Both the position numbers and the translations under genes were made by a program. A stretch of DNA of 64,000 nucleotides from an uncultured Spirochaetaceae bacterium. GTDB taxonomy: Bacteria > Spirochaetota > Spirochaetia > Sphaerochaetales > Sphaerochaetaceae. Under the pieces are notes generated by a model, which worked only from the letters and a program-made list of their open reading frames with translations, made no database searches and was not told where the DNA came from. The stretch spans positions 62,001 through 126,000 of the forward strand of contig CALXYM010000005.1 of NCBI GenBank assembly GCA_944392965.1, given 5' to 3'. Numbering within the stretch: the stretch's first letter is position 1; each line of letters begins with the position of its first letter. Shown here one piece after another: positions 41,139-50,025 of this stretch.

Positions 41139-43985
41139 ATGAGGAAAAAACTATTCATCGCATACGTGATCGCAGCAGTATTGCTTGCATCATGTGCTCA
41201 AGAAGATCCCATAGGTACGGGAAGAACCGATATGACGATACGCACGGCAAAAGCCACGTCAAGGACGATCATTCCCGTAGGCCCTGAGATCGTAAGTTAT
41301 ACGGTCTCTCTTGACGGGGAAAGCGAGGATTATGAAGGCTCTTTCACGCTGGAAGAGAATATAACATTCTCCAATATTCTCGTAGGCCCATACACCGTCA
41401 CCGTCGAGGCCTTTGACAATCAGAAGATTAAAGTCGCAGAAGGAAGCGAGATCACGAGAGTGACTGCTGACGGAGAGAATAGCGTCACGATTAATCTTGA
41501 CTGGCTTGAAGAGGGAACGGGAAAGATGAGCGTTGACATCTCATGGGAAGGGAGAAGCATGAATGGATCAGGGCCATTTGAGGAGGCACTTGAGAATAAG
41601 AGTCTCGGGTTCAGGGCCATGAGGAGTGATGGAGGCGCATATGTAGAGGATATCAAATGGGCAGAGGAAGAGGACTTTACAAACAAGAAGTTCACCTTCC
41701 AGGCCGATAACCTTGAAAAGACCGATGGAACAAGTATCTATTTTGAGATCTACACGATGATCGACGGTGAGCCTCAGGTGATCGCAGAGACGTTCTATAC
41801 GGTGATACAGGTTCTACCGAACCTCACATCGAAACCGGATCAGAACGAGAATAACAATTTCAAGATCACAGATGAAAGCATCATAGAGTATATCAAGAAC
41901 GTGAGAAAGACATCCGTAACAGCCTCAATAAATGAAAAAGACCCCAAAGGTGCCATAGACATCGCATGGGAATATCCTAAGCTCTCAAACGGGGAATACA
42001 GCGGAACACTGACAGTCACACTTCTTGACAGTGAAGGTGCCGTAATTTCCACTGTTTACAAAGAATATACCCAGAATGATAAGACAGGAACTGAAACATT
42101 CACAGGCCTTACGCCAAAAAAGTCGTACAAGATCACTTTCCAGAATAAGAGCAGTATGGGCTATTCCACTACCCTCCTTGCACTTGAGAACATAAGGACA
42201 AAAGTCGTCGTGACGGAAATAGCCATCATAAGTAGTATAAAGGATACCTACACGATGGGAGACTCCATCACCATAGAAGCGGAGGTCAAGCCGGAAGAAG
42301 CGACACAGAAGGATTATACGATAGAGGTATCTCCTTCTGACGGTGTGGAGATAAATAATGAGGATAAGAGTGTGAGATTCACGAAATCAGGGGATTTTAC
42401 AATCAAAGTAAAACCTGTTGATGCAAGTTCCACAGCGACAGCGAAAAAGAAAGTGAGAATACTCTTAAGTACTCCCTCTTCATTTGAATCATCCCTCAGT
42501 GAAGATGGAATACTCCTCACATGGGCAAAGGTTGAAAGCGCCTCAGGTTACCTGATAACAAAGACAATCAAGGAAATAAGCAAAACAGAGACAATTGAGA
42601 TAGACTCTAATGAGACTCTTAAATATCTGGATAAGGGTACTTATGCAGGAATGACACACTCTTATACCATCCAAGCAGTAAGTGAGGATGGCAATCACAA
42701 TTCCGCAATCAGTGGAACCACGGAAGAGACTATCAAAGCAAGTGACATAACAATCAAACCACCTAAAGACATCGAAAACATCACCCTACCCCCTATTGAT
42801 TTTGGTGGAAAATATCTTGTTGAGTACACGGAAAAAGAAAAACATCAGAGCATATCCATCTCCCTTTCAGGAGCCATAGAGAATGCGAAAAAATACGAAT
42901 GGCTTCTGAATGGAGAAGAGATAGCATCTTCTGAAAGTTTCACCTCAGACGTCCAGAACATCACCATTGACAACACCAATGAGAATCTCAAGATATCGAG
43001 TTTTGAGAATGAGAACACCCTTACCCTCGTCGTTACTGTAAATGGAAATAGATATAACATATCAGGTTCCTTCTATGTAATCTCCGAGGAGCTCGAGAGT
43101 ATTTCCATCCTCTCAGAGGGTACGGTACCAACTGAGGTACGCTACGGCAGCCCGATAACACTTACTGCCTCATTCACCCCATCACCTGTGGACATCGGCT
43201 ATTCTGATAATCCTCAGGTAAAATGGGAGATCGTAAGCCAGAGTGATGAGAATGTTGCAGAACTGAGCCAGGAAAATGACATAACCACACTAACAGCAAA
43301 ACGAGATGGAACTGTCACGATAAGAGCCACGGCAGTCGCAACAGGTCTTACTGATGAGGTAACGGTGAAGTCGTATATACCGGCGACGGATATAGAGCTA
43401 TCAACTCCAGATCATAATGTTATCGTAAAACAGAAAGACGGAGTAACTGTTACAAATCTGTATTCAGATGAAACATATCCACTAAGTGCTTCCGCTGTTG
43501 CCGCCAATGGAGAGAAGGCTTCATCCTCCCTCCTTTGGTCAACCAATAACAGTGATGTGTTGGAAGTAGATTCATCAACTGGTAGTCTTACCGCAAAAAA
43601 TGCAGGGAAAGCAACTATCTCTGTAGAAATAGATGGAATAAAGAAAGAATGGGCAATCACTGTTCTTGATATTGATGTTAAATCAGGAGAAACTCCACTT
43701 ACTGATAGCTCTATCAGCGTTCCTGGATGGGCATGGTCAGATCCTGTAAATGTTCAGCTTGTTTTTACAAATAATAATACAGATGGATACAGCTGTGTCT
43801 GGGGCTTGGAAGGAGATGAGAATAAGAAAAAAGATGACTCTTTCGGGCACAATTTTGTCATATCAGAAAATAACTTTACTGCCAGTTTGAATAGAGGAAG
43901 CGATGGCTATAGCTATGCAGTAGGAGCATATTTAAAATTGAACGGGACAACAATAGCAGTAGCAAGTTTCACAGCTACCCCATAA
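41139..43985 (+). CDS. Large lipoprotein with FN3 and bacterial Ig-like (Big2) domains
   Basis: 948 residues with a lipobox LLASC (Cys 19). The N-terminal part has carbohydrate-binding-like beta repeats (YEGSFTLEENITFSNILVG). The middle includes an FN3 core (GILLTWAKVESASGYLITK, near 460). Later parts carry Big2-type signatures such as LSTPDHNVIVKQKDG, LLWSTNNSDVLEVDSSTG and SLTAKNAGKATISVEIDG (near 790-840). Such domains are frequent in adhesins. It is the last gene of the operon and a terminator hairpin follows. Confidence 0.8.
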   Translation: MRKKLFIAYVIAAVLLASCAQEDPIGTGRTDMTIRTAKATSRTIIPVGPEIVSYTVSLDGESEDYEGSFTLEENITFSNILVGPYTVTVEAFDNQKIKVAEGSEITRVTADGENSVTINLDWLEEGTGKMSVDISWEGRSMNGSGPFEEALENKSLGFRAMRSDGGAYVEDIKWAEEEDFTNKKFTFQADNLEKTDGTSIYFEIYTMIDGEPQVIAETFYTVIQVLPNLTSKPDQNENNNFKITDESIIEYIKNVRKTSVTASINEKDPKGAIDIAWEYPKLSNGEYSGTLTVTLLDSEGAVISTVYKEYTQNDKTGTETFTGLTPKKSYKITFQNKSSMGYSTTLLALENIRTKVVVTEIAIISSIKDTYTMGDSITIEAEVKPEEATQKDYTIEVSPSDGVEINNEDKSVRFTKSGDFTIKVKPVDASSTATAKKKVRILLSTPSSFESSLSEDGILLTWAKVESASGYLITKTIKEISKTETIEIDSNETLKYLDKGTYAGMTHSYTIQAVSEDGNHNSAISGTTEETIKASDITIKPPKDIENITLPPIDFGGKYLVEYTEKEKHQSISISLSGAIENAKKYEWLLNGEEIASSESFTSDVQNITIDNTNENLKISSFENENTLTLVVTVNGNRYNISGSFYVISEELESISILSEGTVPTEVRYGSPITLTASFTPSPVDIGYSDNPQVKWEIVSQSDENVAELSQENDITTLTAKRDGTVTIRATAVATGLTDEVTVKSYIPATDIELSTPDHNVIVKQKDGVTVTNLYSDETYPLSASAVAANGEKASSSLLWSTNNSDVLEVDSSTGSLTAKNAGKATISVEIDGIKKEWAITVLDIDVKSGETPLTDSSISVPGWAWSDPVNVQLVFTNNNTDGYSCVWGLEGDENKKKDDSFGHNFVISENNFTASLNRGSDGYSYAVGAYLKLNGTTIAVASFTATP

Positions 43986-44009
43986 AAAAGAACCTATATT
44001 AATATTATT

Positions 44010-44048
44010 GGGACAGTGGATATAGAGTCTGCTGTCCCCTTTTATTTT
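44010..44048 (+). terminator. Terminator of the lipoprotein operon
   Basis: GGGACAG (44010-44016) pairs with CTGTCCC (44032-44038), followed by CTTTTATTTT. Confidence 0.75.
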
Positions 44049-44064
44049 ATGAACATATTATATG

Positions 44065-44198
44065 GCTAATACTCAAGCATACTCGATATCCTGTTTGCCA
44101 TCTCTTTCAGCTTTGGTACGGGGAAGTGATTTACCGTCAATCCTATCCACTATGAGGATATCCGTACTGTTACGGACTCTCATGTTGATATTCGTCTT
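44065..44198 (-). pseudogene. Deleted fragment of an IclR-family gene
   Basis: About 134 bp matches two separated parts of the intact IclR gene at 45493-46275. Bases near 44065-44114 match its 3' end (45502-45551), and 44115-44198 match an internal segment (45884-45968). The ~335 bp between them are missing; the joint is at CTTTGG/GTACGGGG. Identity is roughly 85-90% by eye, so the copy is not fresh. It lies on the same strand as the intact gene, with the ATPase gene between them. Confidence 0.8.
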
Positions 44199-44230
44199 AA
44201 TATCGGATATTTCCTAAAAAAATCCTAGTT

Positions 44231-44259
44231 TAATTCGGAAAATTTTGATATAATTCCGA
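44231..44259 (+). promoter_or_regulatory. Inverted and direct repeat upstream of the third ATPase gene
   Basis: TCGGAA (44235-44240) and TTCCGA (44254-44259) form an inverted repeat, and TAATTC is directly repeated at a 20-bp distance (44231, 44251). It lies 15-43 nt before the ATG. This may be an operator analogous to the palindrome at 12581-12614. Confidence 0.4.
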
Positions 44260-44273
44260 GTATAGGTTATAAT

Positions 44274-45431
44274 ATGGAATACATCAAGAGAGTACTGAGA
44301 ATTGAAGATTTACTGGAAGAAAGCTCTCTGTTCCTGTTTGGCCCGAGGATGACAGGAAAGACATCATATATTGAGAACGAAATACAGAGGAAAGCTATTC
44401 TCTCTATTACTTTCCTTGATGGAGATACCCTTGATGCATTCTACCATAATCCTGTCCTCCTAAGATCAATGCTGGCCGGAAAGACAGAAGGTTTTGTGAT
44501 AGTCGATGAAGTCCAGCTCTTTCCCCCTATCCTGCTTGACATCCAGCACATCATGACGCATAACAATATCCAGTTCCTGCTTACGGGTTCCAGTGCAAGG
44601 AAGCTTAAGAAGAGCGGTAACAATCTACTAGGAGGAAGGGCAGGAATCGTATCAATGCACCCTCTTGTATGGAAGGAAATAAGGGACAGGAATCCTGATC
44701 TTGATTCCATTTTCACAACAGGAATGCTTCCTAAGGTGATCCAGTCGAAATCATACCAGATACAGCTTAGGAATTATGTCAGGGGTTATCTCGATAATGA
44801 GATCGCTGCCGGGGGAGAAAGACGGAATATCGGGGTTTTCAGCAGTTTTCTCACTTTTGCAGCTTCTGAGAATACGGAGCTGATGAATTTCTCAAATGTA
44901 TCTAGGGATATCGGTATGTCATCTGATACGATCAAGGAATGATATCAGATACTTGTGGATACTTTTATCGGATACTATCTCAGGCCCTACAGAAAAGGGT
45001 CTAAAAGAATCCCTGTGAACACATCAAAATTCTATTTCTTCGATGTCGGAGTTGCAAGAACCGCAGCTAGAATGCCTGTCCCATCTGAGACCATGACGGA
45101 ATACGGTAAGATGTTTGAGAACTACATCTTCATGGAGCTTAAGGCATACATAGATTACAACATGACGGACGACGAGCTCTATTTCTGGCGCACCCGCGAA
45201 GGATATGAGGTTGATTTCATCATTGAGAATAAGGTGGCTATTGAGGTGAAAACCTCTAAGAACATCACAAAAAAAGATATGAAAGGAATAAGAGCGTTCA
45301 TGGAAGAAAATGCAGTGCGGGAATATATCATCGTATGTAGAGAACTCTTTGAACGTACTACTGAGGATGGGATTAGGATAGTCCCATGGAAGCTTTTTCT
45401 GGATGAGCTCTGGGATGATAAGATAATATAA
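44274..45431 (+). pseudogene. DUF4143-type ATPase interrupted by one stop codon (copy 3)
   Basis: A 385-codon frame with Walker A GPRMTGKTS (about residues 24-32), Walker B FVIVDEVQL, LLTGSSARKL and a C-terminal nuclease-like YEVDFIIENKVAIEVKTSK. A single in-frame TGA (44940-44942) interrupts it at IKE-stop-YQILVD. Relatives of this family have a Trp at this place (a KEWYQIL-type motif), so TGG to TGA is the simplest explanation. Both halves are otherwise intact. The gene may be freshly inactivated, or the base may be a sequencing error. No ribosome binding site is clear. A terminator follows the true stop. Confidence 0.8.
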
Positions 45432-45444
45432 CATGGAATGTTCG

Positions 45445-45483
45445 AAGAGGACGCCCAATATAAGAACCCGTCCTCTTCTTTTT
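45445..45483 (+). terminator. Terminator after the third ATPase gene
   Basis: AAGAGGACG (45445-45453) pairs with CGTCCTCTT (45469-45477), followed by CTTTTTT. Confidence 0.85.
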
Positions 45484-45492
45484 TAGTTGTGG

Positions 45493-46275
45493 TTATACGG
45501 CGTAATACCCAAGCATACTCGATATCCTACTTGCCATCTCTTTCAGCTTTGGGATAGTGTTCTCTATCTCCTCTGCACTCATATTGGGTTCAAGGGCGCT
45601 TGCGGAAATGGCTGCCACGATAACTCCATCGGCATTGAATATCGGAACAGCAGAACAATTGTCTCCGCTTATATATTCATTCCTGTCCCTCCCTACTCCT
45701 TCCTTTCTGACCTTCTCAAGCTCTTTTAAGAGTAAATCAGGATCTGTGATCGTATCGGGAGTGAATGCTTTGAGCCCACCTGCGGCTTCTATCATGGAAG
45801 AGACCTCTTCTGCATTCATCTGAGAGCAGAGAACCTTTCCCAAACCTGTACAGTGAAATGGTATGATGCGCCCGGGAGTGAAATATGTACGGGGCAGGGA
45901 TTTCCCGTCAATTCTATCTACTATAAGGATATCCGTACCATTACGGACTCCCATGTTGATATTCGCCTTCTGGAAATTCGTCCATAGCAATTCCAGATAA
46001 GGCATTGTAAGCTTCCTTATCTCAAGGGATTGCAAGGCGACTCTGGAAAGGCTCAAGCATTTCAGGGAGAGAGAGAAGAGTCCCGTCTTTGGATTCTTAT
46101 CCAGATACCCCGCACTCTGAATACTCGACAAGAGACGGAAGGCCATATTGCTGTTCACATCAAGCTCATCGCATACATCCTGAATGGAAAGAGGCCCTTG
46201 ATGCCTGGCAGCCAGATCAAGAATGCGAAAACATCTCTCAACGACCTTTATATTGTATTTCTCCGTATCATTCAT
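45493..46275 (-). CDS. IclR family transcriptional regulator
   Basis: 260 residues. The N-terminal winged helix is KVVERCFRILDLAARHQGPLS with IQDVCDELDVNSNMAFRLLSS. The C-terminal effector domain has IPFHCTGLGKVLCSQM, then SGDNCSAVPIFNADGVIVAAISA, as in IclR/KdgR proteins. These regulators sense small organic acids or sugar derivatives. The regulated genes are not evident; nrdA lies divergent 176 bp away but is an unlikely target. A truncated relative lies at 44065-44198. Confidence 0.9.
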   Translation of the reverse strand: MNDTEKYNIKVVERCFRILDLAARHQGPLSIQDVCDELDVNSNMAFRLLSSIQSAGYLDKNPKTGLFSLSLKCLSLSRVALQSLEIRKLTMPYLELLWTNFQKANINMGVRNGTDILIVDRIDGKSLPRTYFTPGRIIPFHCTGLGKVLCSQMNAEEVSSMIEAAGGLKAFTPDTITDPDLLLKELEKVRKEGVGRDRNEYISGDNCSAVPIFNADGVIVAAISASALEPNMSAEEIENTIPKLKEMASRISSMLGYYAV

Positions 46276-46451
46276 AAAAGCACTCCCGAAAATATATTAG
46301 CATTATAAATCATATGAAAAAGAAAATCATTTATCAAAAAGATATTAATCTCCGTCTAGATGGTAAATCAAAAATTTACTTACATCCTCTTTTTTAATTT
46401 ACAGCTTTCCTATAATATCCTTTTGATAATCATTTCTATTAAGGATACCAG

Positions 46452-48968
46452 ATGACAATAACAAAAAGAGACGGAAGCAAGGAAGATTACAACAGCGAAA
46501 AAATCGTGAATGCCATAAGAAAGGCGTTTGATGCTTCAAATGAGAAATATGATGAAAAGACACTTCTTGATCTGCTTGAAAAGGTGGAGGAGAAAATAGG
46601 AACTCCTGATTCCATAGAAGTGGAAGGTATTCAGGACAGGGTTGAAGAGGCCCTGATGGAGTCAGGATTTTTCCAGGTTGCGAAACGCTATATCCTTTTT
46701 AGGGAGCAGAGGAGCAGGCTCAGGGAGGAGAGGAAAAGTCTTGAATCTGTATTGAAGGAGGAAGGAATAGATCCAATCCTCACAAAGATACAGGGTGAAT
46801 TCCCTTTCCCTGATTATTCTCTCAAGATATTGGAGACTAAGTTCCTCTCCTTTTATAAGGAAGGAATGGATGAGAAGGAGAAGCTTGATGCTTTGGTAAA
46901 GGCCGCAGTAGAGCTGACGAAACCCGAGGTTCCAAGGTGGGAGATAATCGCAGCCCGCTTTTTAAACTACAAATTCAAGAAGGAGCTTAAAAAGAGTCTT
47001 GAGAAGAGAAATATAAACTCATTCTCAGAAAAGATCGCATATCTTACAGAGGAGGGACTCTACGGGGAATACATCAGCAGAGGATATACGAAGAAGGAAC
47101 TTGATGAGGCTTCATCCTACATAAAAGAGGAGAGGGAGGATCTTTTCACATATGCGGGCCTTGAGCTTCTTCTGAAACGCTATGTAATAAAAAGCCATCA
47201 GGGAGAGCTTCTTGAAACTCCAGAGGAGATGTTCCTTGGAATCGCACTGCATCTGGCACTGAATGAGAAATCAGACAGGATGGGATATGTGAGGAAGTTC
47301 TATGACATGCTCTCCCTTCTCCAGGTGACGATGGCGACCCCTACCCTCTCAAATGCAAGAAAACCTTACCACCAGCTCTCATCGTGCTTCATAGATGTCG
47401 TACCGGACAGTCTGAACGGTATATACCGCAGTCTCGATAACTTCGCAAAGGTCTCAAAATTCGGAGGCGGCATGGGCCTTTATTTCGGAAAAGTAAGGGC
47501 AAACGGATCATCGATCCGTGGCTTTGAGGGAGCTGCAGGAGGAATAATACGATGGATCCGTCTTGTAAACGATACTGCAGTAGCTGTTGATCAGCTAGGT
47601 GTCAGAAGTGGAGCTGTCGCCGTCTACCTCGATGTGTGGCACAGGGATCTTCCCGAATTTCTGAACCTCAGGACAAACAATGGGGATGACAGGATGAAAG
47701 CCCATGACGTATTCCCCGCCGTCTGCTATCCCGATTATTTCTGGCGCCTTGCAAAAGAGGATCTGAACGCCCCATGGTATATGATGTGTCCTCATGAAAT
47801 ACTCACTATCAAAGGCTATGCCCTTGAAGATTACTGGGGAGAGGAATGGGAGAAGAGGTACATAGAGTGCGTGAATGATGCAAGAATCAAGAAGAGGGTC
47901 ATGAGCATCAAGGACATAGTACGCCTCATACTCAAAAGCGCCGTTGAAACGGGAACGCCCTTCGCATTCAACAGGGATACCGTCAACAGGGCTAATCCTA
48001 ACAAGCACTGTGGCATTATATACTCCTCAAACCTCTGTACCGAGATCGCACAGAACATGTCCCCCATCGAGGAGATATCGATTAGGATGGAAAGCGAGGA
48101 CGGTGACCCGATCGTCGTGACAAAGGCAAGGCCTGGGGATTTCGTAGTCTGCAATCTTGCATCCATCTCTCTTGGTAACATAGATGTGAAGAATGAGGAT
48201 GAGGTAAGGCGGATAGTCCGGACCGCCGTCAGGGCACTTGATAACGTAATAGACTTGAACTTCTACCCTCTTGAGTATGCTAAATACACAAACAGGCGGT
48301 ATCGGGCAATCGGACTTGGTGTCTCAGGCTATCATCATATGCTTGCAAAGAACGGGATCAAATGGGAAAGCCAGGAACACCTTGAATTCGTGGATTCCCT
48401 CTTTGAGACGATTAACCATGCTGCTATCGAGGAATCATGCGAGATTGCAAAGGAAAAAGGTACCTATGAATTCTTCCACGGTTCAGAGTGGGAAAGCGGA
48501 GAGTATTTCCATCGTCGCGGGTATGAGGGTGAGAGATGGGAACGCCTTGAGAAAAAGGTCCGGGAAAACGGCATGAGGAACGCGTATCTTCTTGCAATCG
48601 CGCCAACAAGCAGCACGAGTATCATCGCAGGAACAAGTGCGGGAGTGGATCCCGTGATGAAGAGGTTCTTCTACGAGGAGAAGAAAGGGGAAATGCTTGC
48701 ACGCCTTGCACCTGAGCTTAGTCCTGCGACTTGGTGGTACTATAAGAACGCACATGAGATCGACCAGAGCTGGTCTGTAAAGGCCTCGGGAATAAGACAG
48801 CGCCACATAGACCAGGCACAGTCAATGAACCTTTATATAACAAACGACTATACCATGAAGCAAGTACTCTCCCTTTATATCCTGGCATGGGAAGTAGGAG
48901 TAAAGTCCATCTACTACATCAGAAGTAAATCGCTTGAAGTAGAAGAATGTGAATCATGTTCATCATAG
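46452..48968 (+). CDS. nrdA: Ribonucleoside-diphosphate reductase, alpha subunit (class I)
   Basis: 838 residues. An N-terminal ATP-cone (TITKRDGSKEDYNSEKIVNAI, about residues 2-95) gives allosteric control. The barrel carries the substrate-site cysteines (HQLSSCFID and SSNLCTEIAQN), the GGGMGLYFGKVR loop, and the radical-path region near the end. The C-terminus ends ECESCSS, the redox pair that re-reduces the active site. It converts ribonucleotides to deoxyribonucleotides together with NrdB, encoded 13 nt downstream. The enzyme needs oxygen for radical formation in most class I types, so its presence in an apparently anaerobic organism suggests some oxygen exposure. Confidence 0.95.
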   Translation: MTITKRDGSKEDYNSEKIVNAIRKAFDASNEKYDEKTLLDLLEKVEEKIGTPDSIEVEGIQDRVEEALMESGFFQVAKRYILFREQRSRLREERKSLESVLKEEGIDPILTKIQGEFPFPDYSLKILETKFLSFYKEGMDEKEKLDALVKAAVELTKPEVPRWEIIAARFLNYKFKKELKKSLEKRNINSFSEKIAYLTEEGLYGEYISRGYTKKELDEASSYIKEEREDLFTYAGLELLLKRYVIKSHQGELLETPEEMFLGIALHLALNEKSDRMGYVRKFYDMLSLLQVTMATPTLSNARKPYHQLSSCFIDVVPDSLNGIYRSLDNFAKVSKFGGGMGLYFGKVRANGSSIRGFEGAAGGIIRWIRLVNDTAVAVDQLGVRSGAVAVYLDVWHRDLPEFLNLRTNNGDDRMKAHDVFPAVCYPDYFWRLAKEDLNAPWYMMCPHEILTIKGYALEDYWGEEWEKRYIECVNDARIKKRVMSIKDIVRLILKSAVETGTPFAFNRDTVNRANPNKHCGIIYSSNLCTEIAQNMSPIEEISIRMESEDGDPIVVTKARPGDFVVCNLASISLGNIDVKNEDEVRRIVRTAVRALDNVIDLNFYPLEYAKYTNRRYRAIGLGVSGYHHMLAKNGIKWESQEHLEFVDSLFETINHAAIEESCEIAKEKGTYEFFHGSEWESGEYFHRRGYEGERWERLEKKVRENGMRNAYLLAIAPTSSTSIIAGTSAGVDPVMKRFFYEEKKGEMLARLAPELSPATWWYYKNAHEIDQSWSVKASGIRQRHIDQAQSMNLYITNDYTMKQVLSLYILAWEVGVKSIYYIRSKSLEVEECESCSS

Positions 48969-48981
48969 GAGGAGAAAGACG

Positions 48982-50025
48982 ATGGAAGAATTGAAAAAGA
49001 AACCATTATTCAACCCTGAAGGGGATACGGATGTACGCCTAAGGCGTATGATAGGTGGAAATACTACGAATCTGAATGATTTCAACAACCTGAAATACAC
49101 GTGGACAAGCGACTGGTACCGTCAGGCAATGAACAACTTCTGGATTCCTGAGGAGATAAACCTCAATCAGGATCTCAAGGACTACCATAAGCTCCTTCCT
49201 GCAGAGAGGACGGCATACGACAAGATTCTCTCTTTCCTCGTATTCCTCGATTCTCTTCAGACGGCGAATCTTCCGAATGTCGGGGAGTACATCACGGCAA
49301 ACGAGGTAAACCTCTGCCTGCACATCCAGACATTCCAGGAATGTATCCATTCCCAGAGTTATTCATATATGCTCGATACGATCTGTTCTCCTAACGAAAG
49401 GGACAGCATACTCTTCCAGTGGAAGGATGACGAGCACCTTTTGAGGAGAAACACGTTCATAGGAAACTGCTATAATGATTTTCTTGAACATAAGGATCTA
49501 TTCCATCTGATGAAAGTACTTTTCGCGAACTACATCCTCGAAGGTATCTATTTCTACTCGGGATTTATGTTCTTCTACAACCTCTCCAGAAATGGGAAAA
49601 TGCCAGGTTCTGCTCAGGAAATCAGATACATAAACCGTGATGAGAACACCCATCTCTGGCTTTTCAGAAACATAATACTTGAACTGAAAAAAGAAGAAGG
49701 AGAGATGTTCACTCCAGATAAGATCGAAGTATATAAAGGAATGCTTGAAGAAGGTGTCAGACAGGAGATCGCATGGGGACACTATGTCATCGGGGACGCA
49801 ATTCCAGGCTTAAACAAGAAAATGCTCACCGACTACATAACATACCTTGGCAACCTCAGATGGACGAGTCTCGGATTCGACACACTCTATCCAGGATACG
49901 AGGAAGAACCGGAGGATATGGCATGGGTAAGCCAGTACTCGAATGCGAACATGGTCAAGACGGACTTCTTTGAGGCCAGAAGCACCGCATATGCGAAAGC
50001 CACTGCCCTCGTGGATGATCTATAA
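48982..50025 (+). CDS. nrdB: Ribonucleoside-diphosphate reductase, beta subunit (class I)
   Basis: 347 residues from the ATG at 48982, which has AGGAGGAGAAAG upstream; the frame is open back to 48949 without a start signal. The dimetal site is intact: LDSLQ (Asp), QECIHSQSY (Glu, His and the radical Tyr), ILEGIYFYS (Glu) and RYINRDENTHLW (Glu, His). The Tyr argues for a tyrosyl radical rather than the Phe-containing Chlamydia-type R2c. It acts with NrdA in the cytosol. Its stop overlaps the convergent guanine deaminase gene by 6 bp and no terminator lies between. Confidence 0.94.
   Translation: MEELKKKPLFNPEGDTDVRLRRMIGGNTTNLNDFNNLKYTWTSDWYRQAMNNFWIPEEINLNQDLKDYHKLLPAERTAYDKILSFLVFLDSLQTANLPNVGEYITANEVNLCLHIQTFQECIHSQSYSYMLDTICSPNERDSILFQWKDDEHLLRRNTFIGNCYNDFLEHKDLFHLMKVLFANYILEGIYFYSGFMFFYNLSRNGKMPGSAQEIRYINRDENTHLWLFRNIILELKKEEGEMFTPDKIEVYKGMLEEGVRQEIAWGHYVIGDAIPGLNKKMLTDYITYLGNLRWTSLGFDTLYPGYEEEPEDMAWVSQYSNANMVKTDFFEARSTAYAKATALVDDL

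Noticed and set aside
33334-43985. Possible repeat array or CRISPR from the recurrent pattern of the lipoprotein genes
   Set aside because: The repetition is at protein-domain level (FN3/Big2) and not at DNA level; no short direct repeats with regular spacers were seen anywhere in the window.
44940-44942. TGA decoded as Trp or selenocysteine (recoding)
   Set aside because: TGA serves as a normal stop in many genes here (for example the ATGA junctions), and no hairpin suited to selenocysteine insertion was seen after it; mutation is simpler.
46276-46451. NrdR boxes upstream of nrdA
   Set aside because: The region is AT-rich but I could not find a pair of ACACWATATATWGTGT-like boxes at the expected spacing.
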